From: a bacterium
GTDB taxonomy: Bacteria > Myxococcota_A > Bradymonadia > UBA7976 > UBA1532
DNA: 64,000 bases
Assembly (NCBI GenBank): GCA_030426085.1
Contig: JAUHYW010000020.1
Span: forward strand, 62,001 to 126,000
Direction of reading: 5' to 3'
Positions 1 to 8,200 of this stretch are shown in pieces. Below the pieces are notes generated by a model. The model had not been told where the DNA came from. It worked only from the letters and a program-made list of their open reading frames with translations, and did no database searches. Each line of letters opens with the position of its first letter. Position 1 is the first letter of the stretch. Made by a program: the position numbers and the translations under genes.

Positions 1-1
1 C

Positions 2-1726
2 TGCCCGGTCTGCCGTTACACCAGCGCGCTCGGCCGCGAGCAGCCCGTGCCGGCCGCGCTGAAACGCCATCGGGATCACCTGCTGGACCACTTCCGCCTC
101 AAGCGGCGCTTCACCGTCGCCGAGGGCGGAGACGGGGTAGACGAGGAGGCGACCCGCCGAAAGCGCCACGCCCGCAACGACGCAATGCTGGCTTGGCGTC
201 GTCGCCTGAGGCGCGCGCTCACCTCGACCTGGGCCCGGCACGCGCTGGCTGAGGATCTGAGCCGATGGCGAGCGGCATCGCACCTGAGCGACGTGCCCCA
301 GCCCGCGGTCTCGCTCGTCGATCTGCTGGCCTTCGAGTCCCACTGGCTGCGCCTGCCCCCCTTGAGCTTCGGGCGGCTGCGGCGCGACGTGGCCCTCATC
401 GCGGTCGAAATCCTCTGCCAGGCACCCGATGAGGGCGAGGTCCCCCTGCATGCGGCGATCGTCCTGCGCATCGCATCGAAGCAGGTCTTCGCCGATACGC
501 TCGCCCGCACCGGCCGGGCCGTCGCCGATCGCCCTCGGCTCCTGGGGCAGCTCCTGCTCGACGCCTTCAGCTTCATCGCACGGAGGCGATACTCGGCTGA
601 TGTCTTCGACGAGATCCAGGCGTCCCTCAAAGGCCTCGCCGACACGTTCGAAGCGCCCGAGTGCACCGTCGATCCCGAGTTGGCCCAGGTGACTCGGCGC
701 CTCGTCCGGCGAGCTGCAATCGCGCGTCGGCACAGCGAGCCCGGCGACATGCTGACCGCGTGGCGATCCCTGACCGAGATCTTCGCGGCCCGTCGCTACC
801 GTCGCCACCACCCGATCCCCGAGCAGTTCCGCCAGCTTCGGGTGGGCATGTACGCCGAGCGGATCCGGCGAGCGATGGACGCCGAGCCTCGGGTTCTCGA
901 TCCCCGGCTGCGCGATCGCCTGAAACTCCTGGATGGCCTGTGGCAGGAGTGCGCGTGGTTCCTCGACCACGACGTCATGCCGGCGGTCAAGCTCCTGCGC
1001 TCGGTGCTCGATACCGACCAGGCGCGCGGCCTCGCCGGGGGGCGGGCCTGTGACTCGTTGTTGATGCGCATCGATGACGACGAACTGGTCTCGCAGGGCC
1101 ACTTCTCCCGGCTCGTCGCGCGCATCTCGAACGAGCCCGACGAGCTGTTGTGGGACGAGGAACTCCTGCCGACCTACCTCAACGAGCTCGATGCGTGGAA
1201 CCAGGACATTTTCTACCCGGGCAACCAGAGGGCCGGCCGACCGCCTTCGGGATTGATCCGTCTCATCGACTCGGCGCCGACCGGAATCGGGCGGATCTGC
1301 ACATGGGCCGAGTCGCTATGCGAGGACGTGCCCGACGACCCCATCGAACTCGATCTGCCGGATTCGTCGGTCACCCGCGACACACCCGTCTTCGCGACGC
1401 CGGGGCTCATGGCGGCGATCGTGCGCTGCGTCGTCCAGAACGTGCGGAAGCACCGCATCTGCGGGCAGCGCCCCCGCCTCGAGGTGGGCTTCGAGCGGCG
1501 GGACCGATGGATCGTCGTGGTGATTCGCAACTCGGCGACCGAAGCGAGCGCCGAGCCGGGGGTGGGGCTGAGACGGCTGCGGGCCAACATCGAGGGCTTC
1601 GGCGGCCGCCTCGCAGCGGACAAGATGCGACCCGACGCGGGCTCCCCGTGGACCTACCTCGTCGAGGTCTCACTGCTCGCCTGGCGACCTGGGCCGCCCC
1701 GAGAGATGTCGGGAGACACGCCATGA
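2..1726 (+). CDS. GHKL-ATPase (histidine-kinase-like) protein, 5' end outside window
   Basis: The frame is open from base 2, so the true start probably lies upstream; a GTG at 47 is the first start codon inside the window. The residues encoded before it include a CPVC pair that could be half of a zinc site. The long middle part (about 400 residues) is helical-looking and I do not recognise it. The last ~110 residues look like a HATPase_c fold: an N-box-like VVQNVRKH, a degenerate strand VVVIRNS where the usual DxGxG should be, and a G2-like GVGLRRLRANIEGFGG loop as in LiaS/NarX-type kinases. No HisKA helix with a phospho-accepting His is visible, so autophosphorylation is uncertain. The stop overlaps the next start (ATGA at 1723-1726), so it is probably translationally coupled to the receiver-kinase gene. 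Role inferred: the sensory or ATPase partner of that regulator. Confidence 0.7.
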   Translation, partial: CPVCRYTSALGREQPVPAALKRHRDHLLDHFRLKRRFTVAEGGDGVDEEATRRKRHARNDAMLAWRRRLRRALTSTWARHALAEDLSRWRAASHLSDVPQPAVSLVDLLAFESHWLRLPPLSFGRLRRDVALIAVEILCQAPDEGEVPLHAAIVLRIASKQVFADTLARTGRAVADRPRLLGQLLLDAFSFIARRRYSADVFDEIQASLKGLADTFEAPECTVDPELAQVTRRLVRRAAIARRHSEPGDMLTAWRSLTEIFAARRYRRHHPIPEQFRQLRVGMYAERIRRAMDAEPRVLDPRLRDRLKLLDGLWQECAWFLDHDVMPAVKLLRSVLDTDQARGLAGGRACDSLLMRIDDDELVSQGHFSRLVARISNEPDELLWDEELLPTYLNELDAWNQDIFYPGNQRAGRPPSGLIRLIDSAPTGIGRICTWAESLCEDVPDDPIELDLPDSSVTRDTPVFATPGLMAAIVRCVVQNVRKHRICGQRPRLEVGFERRDRWIVVVIRNSATEASAEPGVGLRRLRANIEGFGGRLAADKMRPDAGSPWTYLVEVSLLAWRPGPPREMSGDTP

Positions 1727-3483
1727 GTGGGCCCGATCGAACACTGCCTCGGGTGTCCGAGAGCCCGGTGCGCGTGCCGGTGCGCGTGCTGTACGTCGAC
1801 GACAGCGAGACCGACCACGTCGACTTCTCGCTCCTATTCGAAGAGGCCTGGGCGCTGGAAGGGACCGGGCGGGCGCTGGCCATCGAGTGCATCCTCGACT
1901 TCAACGATGCGCGGCGCCGCCTGAGAGACGATCCCAGGCGATACGACCTAGTCATCGCAGATCTTCTGCGGCGCCGAGACGGCCAGGACGAGCCCACGCC
2001 GATGGGCCAGCATGTGATCCGCAATGCCCGCGAGGCAGGCATACCCGCGCTGGCCCTGACGGAGAGCAACGAGGCCGAGGACCATCGGCGAGCCAAAAAG
2101 CACGGCGCGTTGGATGTGATATCCAAGGACGAAGTGCAGAACAACGACCATGATCAGGCGAAGCTGCGGGGCTATCTGCGCCGGGCTCTGATCGACACCG
2201 ACATCGTCGACCCCTATATCGACGTCGCGCTCGAGCCGTCCTCCGCCGAGGATCTGGCCTTCGACATGCTCGTGGAAGCCATCGGCCGGCGAACGATCAT
2301 CAAGCTGGCCATGGCGCTCTTCGGCAAGCAGCCGCGGCCACGGTCGATTCGCCTCTCGGCCATCGACTCGGGCCGCTCGGGGGCCATCCTGATGGGCATC
2401 CGCTGCCTGATGGCGGTCCCCGACGCACCGGAGCGCCGCCCGATGGTGATCAAGGTGTCACGGGACGCGTACCTGCTGGAGCAGGAGGTCGCCCCGGATC
2501 GGGGGCGGATCGTGGAGAGCAAGCATAGGGATCTCATCGTACCCCCAATCCGGCCCGAGACGGTGTCGGCCGATGGCTGGCATGCGATCGCTTACGATCG
2601 GCTCGATGCCACCACACTGACCCGATGGCTGGATGGCCACCCGTCGAGCGCAGAGGTCGAGCGCGTCCTAGGCACATTGTTCGATGTCCGGCTCGGCCTC
2701 TGGCCGAGCCGGACCGAGATCGTGCCCGAAAGCGACACCGGGTATCGAGGCCCGGGCGGCATGCTGTGGACGCGCTTCTCGGCCCGCTTGCGCACGCGGG
2801 TCCGGCTGGCTCTGCGGGATCTGCGACCGCTCCGTGATCGTTTCGGGCCACCCGATGGTTCCCCGTCCAACTGGGACCTCGCGGGTCACTTCATGCGCAC
2901 CGGCGGCTTCGACGACGGCGGCCGCTTCGACCCACCCGGTCGGGTATGGACCAGCCCCGGTCACGGTGATCTGCACGGGCGCAACATCATGATCACCCGC
3001 GTCCAGCCCGCGCCTCGCCTCATCGACACCGCGACGTTCGCCCGGCACCACTGGGCCTGCGATCTAGCCCGGCTCATCGTCGACATCTTCCTCACCAACT
3101 GGCATGGCCATTCCCATCGGAGTCACATGTGGGATGACATATCCGGCTGGCTGGCGGTGGGGGTAGCCCTCGTCGCCGGCGAGCCGGTCGCCGGGCGCGC
3201 CATCGAGAGCGCGGCCGGTGAGGCGGTCGGGGCTGCCCTGGACGACCTCCGCGCGCGCCTCGAAACCCACCCCGCTCTAGAGATGGGTGCCGAGCCCTAC
3301 GAGTTCGAACTGGCGCTGGCGCTCGAGTGCCTCCGGCGGGGCTCGAGCCCATCGCCGACCACGCCCAAGCGGGTCCTCGGCCTTCAGCTCGGCGCGCACA
3401 CGTTGATGTCCTTGGCCCGGCGCTGGCGGGACGGCACCCTGTCCGGTGTCAGACCGGCCCCGGAAACAGGAAGTGGCGCTTGA
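1723..3483 (+). CDS. Response-regulator receiver domain fused to an APH-fold kinase
   Basis: 586 aa. The ATG at 1723 overlaps the upstream stop. Residues ~18-150 form a receiver domain: acidic pair D26/D27, phosphoacceptor D80 in LVIADLL, T113 in ALTES and K135 in VISKDE, so all switch residues are present. Residues ~195-560 resemble the aminoglycoside phosphotransferase/choline kinase fold: the catalytic loop GHGDLHGRNIMI begins near residue 413 and the metal-binding LIDT Asp is near 435. A Lys in MVIKVS is a candidate nucleotide-binding residue. There is no DNA-binding or cyclic-nucleotide output. Inference: phosphorylation of the receiver controls a kinase that acts on a small molecule or peptide. 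The standalone APH-fold gene running towards it overlaps its 3' end by 35 bp. Domain assignment is firm; the substrate is unknown. Confidence 0.82.
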   Translation: MSGPDRTLPRVSESPVRVPVRVLYVDDSETDHVDFSLLFEEAWALEGTGRALAIECILDFNDARRRLRDDPRRYDLVIADLLRRRDGQDEPTPMGQHVIRNAREAGIPALALTESNEAEDHRRAKKHGALDVISKDEVQNNDHDQAKLRGYLRRALIDTDIVDPYIDVALEPSSAEDLAFDMLVEAIGRRTIIKLAMALFGKQPRPRSIRLSAIDSGRSGAILMGIRCLMAVPDAPERRPMVIKVSRDAYLLEQEVAPDRGRIVESKHRDLIVPPIRPETVSADGWHAIAYDRLDATTLTRWLDGHPSSAEVERVLGTLFDVRLGLWPSRTEIVPESDTGYRGPGGMLWTRFSARLRTRVRLALRDLRPLRDRFGPPDGSPSNWDLAGHFMRTGGFDDGGRFDPPGRVWTSPGHGDLHGRNIMITRVQPAPRLIDTATFARHHWACDLARLIVDIFLTNWHGHSHRSHMWDDISGWLAVGVALVAGEPVAGRAIESAAGEAVGAALDDLRARLETHPALEMGAEPYEFELALALECLRRGSSPSPTTPKRVLGLQLGAHTLMSLARRWRDGTLSGVRPAPETGSGA

Positions 3484-4678
3484 AGATCCGCGCTCCACAG
3501 TAGAACGCGAACTGTCGCTGCCGATCAGTGAGCACCCCATCGTACGTCGGCCGCAGGTAGTTGAAGAAGCACAGCATAAGGCACCCGAAATACACCGAGG
3601 CGAGCTCCGGCTGCTGCTTGACCTCGTCCCGATAGGCTTGCCGCACCACCCCGACGAAGCGCGCCACCCGCAACAGTTCGCGGGGCGCCTCGGCCCGGGG
3701 AGTGAATCCGCCCTCGTCCCGGTCGAGCGCGTCGTGGTCGTTGATCCACTTCTCGAAGCGCGAGAGTTGCTCTTCGGCCTCGTCGTCCCCCGCCGATCGC
3801 TCCAGGACATCTCGAAGGCCCTTGACCTGCAACCCGACCTCGAGGCGGCAGAAGTCGAGCGCGAGCGGCGCGGGCCGCCCAAAGCGATGGAAGTCGATGA
3901 GGACGGGGGTCGGGGTCGGGCCCTCGTGGGAGACGAGCACGTTTCGGGGGTTGAGATCACCATGGGTCATCGCGGCGATCACGTTCGGCATCGAGCGGTC
4001 CCACGCGGCTCGGGCCCTCGGCGTGTCCTGAAACGGGTCGTGCAGCGCCTTGAACGGAAAGGTGCTCGTCAGCCGCGTGGGCCGTTGCGGGTGGCGGGTG
4101 ATCAGCCCCCGCTCCACCAGTGCGTCGGCCGCTTCTTCAATCGCTGACCAGAAGCGCCCCCGCCGGACACCCTCGAAGTGCGTCCGCAGGCGCGACAACG
4201 ACGTGAAGCGCCGCTTCAGCGGCGAGCGGGCCTGGCTACCCGCCGCCAGGGCCCGGCGAATCACATCGGCGGCCTGGGCGACGCCGGGGGTGCGATCGAG
4301 ATAGCGCAGAAGTGGCTCGAACCCATCCGCGACCGCGGACGGGCCGGCGAGACGAAAGCGCAGCAGCCCCACAGTTCCGGTGCCGGGCAAGATAGCTTCG
4401 AATAGATCCATGCGATGAGCTTGGGGCATGAGCCGCGCGGCCTGCCTCGTCCCCTCGGCCTCCCGGCGCATGGCCGCGATCGGCCCCAGCTTGAAGACCT
4501 GGAGCACCTCTTGCCCGCCGCCCTCGGCGATGACTTCGACGAGATCCGTAGCCGCCCCGGAGAGGCCGTCGACGAGCGGGCGGAGGATGTGAACCGCCGT
4601 GACGCCGTGGGATTCGAGGAGTTGGAGGTAGCAGGCCTCGCGGGCCATCTTGTTCGCCTCTGCCGCTTCGCGAGCCAT
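3449..4678 (-). CDS. APH-fold phosphotransferase (aminoglycoside phosphotransferase-like kinase)
   Basis: About 410 aa; the start is either ATG at 4678 or GTG at 4684, six bases upstream. The N-terminal lobe carries VLQVFKL, with a likely ATP-binding Lys. The catalytic loop THGDLNPRNVLV lies near residues 238-249 and is followed by VLIDFHRFG with the metal-binding Asp, as in APH/CotS-type kinases. No signal peptide or membrane segment, so cytosolic. Its catalytic loop is like that of the C-terminal domain of the convergent receiver-kinase gene, and the two 3' ends overlap by 35 bp. It is not recognisable as an antibiotic-resistance enzyme. A role as peptide or small-molecule kinase in the same pathway is inferred. 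Families of this fold occur in multi-gene bacterial conflict systems (ternary-complex-associated domains), and this gene should be compared with them. Confidence 0.78.
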   Translation of the reverse strand: MAREAAEANKMAREACYLQLLESHGVTAVHILRPLVDGLSGAATDLVEVIAEGGGQEVLQVFKLGPIAAMRREAEGTRQAARLMPQAHRMDLFEAILPGTGTVGLLRFRLAGPSAVADGFEPLLRYLDRTPGVAQAADVIRRALAAGSQARSPLKRRFTSLSRLRTHFEGVRRGRFWSAIEEAADALVERGLITRHPQRPTRLTSTFPFKALHDPFQDTPRARAAWDRSMPNVIAAMTHGDLNPRNVLVSHEGPTPTPVLIDFHRFGRPAPLALDFCRLEVGLQVKGLRDVLERSAGDDEAEEQLSRFEKWINDHDALDRDEGGFTPRAEAPRELLRVARFVGVVRQAYRDEVKQQPELASVYFGCLMLCFFNYLRPTYDGVLTDRQRQFAFYCGARIFKRHFLFPGPV

Positions 4679-5295
4679 GGTCACCGTCCGTCATCACCAC
4701 TCCACCGGCATCATATGCCAGGTGGAGGCCGATGGCACGGGGTGCGGACGAGACCCCGCGGGTGCAGCGGCAGGCCGCGCCCGCCGCCCGGCAGGCCCCG
4801 CGCTGCCATCGCCCTCTCGCCTTCGCCGCGCCCAGCGCAGCCTCCACTCAGTTCCGCATGCCGCAGCCCAACGGACCGGCGGTGTCCGTGGACGACAGCA
4901 AGATGCGGGCGCGCGCCCAACGCTGCCCCCACCCCGACCGCCGAGCACTGCCTTGAGCCGGGCTTCTTCGACACCGCCTGCGAGCGGCTCGCCCGGGCCA
5001 AGAACATCGACGGCCCGCACCCGAGGTGCAACGTGGTGTTCGGTGAGGCGGTCGATGCCGTGCAGCCCGGGGGCCGCAGTCAAATCCTACGCGAACAGCC
5101 GTGGCTGGGCTCGATCGACGTCCCCGGGCTCCGAGCCCACCCCCAACCTCGTCTTCGACCTGGGTCTGCAAAGCGCGGCCGCTGCGGCGCACGTGACCCG
5201 CGCGGCGGTCTTGAGGTGACCCGGCGCCGGACAGGCTGATCCGATCGCCGGTTTGCGCTAGAAGGGCCACGCACCGCTCCCGCAGGAGACCGCCC
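4679..5295. other. Gene-poor gap with possible relic coding sequence
   Basis: 617 bases between divergently transcribed genes with no convincing intact gene. In the + strand frame running through about 4955-5080 the translation includes IDGPHPRCNVVFGEAVDAV, which faintly resembles the end of a cyclophilin peptidyl-prolyl isomerase (DGxHxxFGxVxxGxDVV). The expected upstream core (QFFI and so on) is missing, so at most this is a decayed fragment. Promoters for both flanking genes must lie here, but I see no clear consensus box. Confidence 0.4.
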
Positions 5296-8200
5296 ATGCG
5301 CCCCGCCCGCCCGCTCTCGTTCGCCTCGCCCGCCCTCGGCGCGCTGCTCCTCTTCGGCTGCGTCTCCGGTGGCGGCGGCGGCGGAGACACGCCCCCGCCG
5401 GCCGACGGCGCCGTCGACGCCGCCGCCGACGCCACGACCGCCTGCCAGCCCGACTGCGTCGACCGGCAATGCGGCGCCGACGGCTGCGGCGCGGTGTGCG
5501 GCGTCTGCGCGCCGGACGAGATCTGCGCCGCGGGGCGCTGTGAGATGCCGCCCGAATCGTGCGGCGACGGCACATGCGCCGAGGGCGAGACCTGCGAGAA
5601 CTGCGAAGCGGACTGCGGCGCCTGCTGCGGCGACGGCGCATGCAGCGCCGAGCAGCGGGAGACCTGCGCCTCGTGCGCCGCCGACTGCGCCTGCCCCGAC
5701 GGCGAGACGTGCGACATGCAAGCCAACGCCTGCGTCGCCGAGTGCGCGCCCGACTGCGCCGGACGGGACTGCGGGTCGGACGGCTGCGGCGGCGAGTGCG
5801 GGGTGTGCGAAGAGGGGATCTGCGACGCCGACGGGCAGTGCGGCGCGCCGCCCGAGATCTGCGGCGACGGCGCCTGCGGCGAGGGCGAGGATTGCAGCAA
5901 CTGCGCCGATGACTGCCCCTGCGGCGACGACCAGCGCTGCGACCGCGGAGAGTGCGTCGCCGACTGCCCCGACGACTGCGGGCCGCTGTGGCAGGCGAGC
6001 TGCACCGCCGACGGCTTCGGCTACCGGCTGTGCGCGCCCGACCCCGAGCGGCCCGGCTGCAGCGCGCCGACGCGGCGGATCCTGTGCGGCGCGGGCCGCG
6101 ACTGCATCGAAGGCGACGGCGGGGCCCGCTGCGGCGGCCGCTGCCTGCGCCCCGAGGTGCTGGTGCTCGTCGACCGCTCGTCGAGCATGGAGGGCGAGCG
6201 CTGGCAGTTCACCCGGGCGGCCCTGGTCGACACGTCGGTCACCGTCGCCGAGTTGGTGCGGCTCGGCCTGCGCATGTTCCCCGGCGAGGTCGACGCCTGC
6301 ACCGCCGGCCCGCTGACCGCGCCGGCCTTCGACGCCCGCGCGGCCTTCGACGCGATGCCCGCCCCGGCCCAGGTGGCCCAGACGCCCATCGCGTCGGCCC
6401 TCGAGGGCGCGGCCGAGGCGTTCGGCGACCCCGACGAGGGCGAGTCGGTCATCCTGGTGACCGACGGCGACGAGACCTGCGCCGGCGAGTTCGACGCGGT
6501 GCAGACCGCCGCCGCGCTGCGCCTGCGCGGGGTGCGCACCTTCGTCATCGGCATCGGCCGCGAGGCCAACGGCGACCTGCTGACCGCCATCGCCGAGGCC
6601 GGCGGCACGACCGGGCCGGACGGGGCGCCGTATTACGCGGTGCAGGACGGCTTCGAACTGCGGTCGGCGCTCGACGCGATCTTCGCCGCGCTCGAGATCG
6701 GGCAGGCCGAGCGGTGCAACGACGGCGACGACGACTGCGACGGCGTCGTCGACGAGGCGCTGATCCCGCCGCCGTCCATGCGCCAGGGCGGGGTCTGCGG
6801 CGGCGCGGTCCAGATCTGCGACGGCGCGTGGATCGAGCCGGACTACGCCGCCATCGAGGGCTACGAGGCCGACGAGATCACCTGCGACGCGCTGGACAAC
6901 GACTGCGACGCGCGCATCGACGAGGCGCTCGACCCGCCGCTGGCCGAGATGCAGGCCGGCGTCTGCGGGGGCGCGGTCCAGATCTGCGCCGAGGGCTGGA
7001 TCGAGCCGGAGTACGGGCGCATCGCGGGCTACGAGGCCGACGAGGCGAGCTGCGACGGGCGGGACAACGACTGTGACGGCGCCCTCGACGAGTCGCTCGA
7101 CGCGCCGCCGGCCGCGGTGCAGGCGGGCATCTGCGCCGGGGCCGAGCAGATCTGTGACGGGCGGTGGGTCGAGCCGGACTACGCCGCCCGCCCGGGTCAC
7201 GAGGCGCCCGAGGTGAGCTGCGACGCGCTGGACAACGACTGCGACGGGCGCATCGACGAGCGGCTCGAGGCGCCGCCGGCCGACCACCAGGCGGGGGTGT
7301 GCGCGGGGGCGGTCCGGGTGTGCGCCGGCCGCTGGATCGAGCCGGACTACGGCCGCATCGCGGACTACGAGAGCCCCGAGGCCACCTGCGAGGGGCTGGA
7401 CAACGACTGCGACGGGCGCGTCGACGAGAACGTGCCCTGCCCGGTCATCTGCGGCGCGAACGACATCGGCCCCCCGTGCAACCGCTGCCCGGCGGGCACG
7501 GTGGTGCCGCCGGGCTGGGTCTGCGCGCCGGCCGGCGACTTCATCATCGGCAGCCCGCCCGACGAGCCCGGCCGCAACGGCCAGGAGAACCAGCGCCTGC
7601 TGACGCTGACCCGCCCGTTCCTCATCCAGGCCACCGAGGCCACCCGCGCCGACTGGCAGTCGGTGATGGTGCTCGATCCGTCGCGCAACGATCGCTGCGA
7701 TCCCGACGCGCCGGGCGAGTTCGGCCACTGCCCGGCCAACCGCATGACCTGGTTCGACGCGGCGGCCTACGCCAACGCCCGGACCGCCGCCGAGCGGGCG
7801 CCGCTGACCCCGTGCTACACGCTCGAAGACTGCGAGGGGCAGCCGGGCGACGCGCTGGTCTGCGCGCAGGTCGGCTTCGACCCCGCGTGCACCGGCTACC
7901 GGCTGCCGACCGAGGCCGAGTGGGAGTACGCCGCCCGCGCGGGCAGGCGGACCGCCTACTGGTCGGGGTCCACCGAGGACGATCTGGCGGGGGTGGGCTG
8001 GTACGAGGGCAACTCGGGCGACCGGATCCACGCGGTCGGCGAGCTGCCGCCCAACCCGTGGGGCCTCTTCGACGTGCACGGCAACCTGCGCGAGTGGGTG
8101 CACGACTGGTGGTCGGCGGGCTACTTCGCCGGCTCGGCGGTCGATCGCACGGGGCCGGCCGACGGGCTGACCAAGGTGCACCGCGGCGGCGCCTTCGACG

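Noticed and set aside
3449-4678. Aminoglycoside resistance phosphotransferase
   Set aside because: Only the fold's catalytic loop matches. Context and pairing with a receiver-kinase argue for a signalling role.
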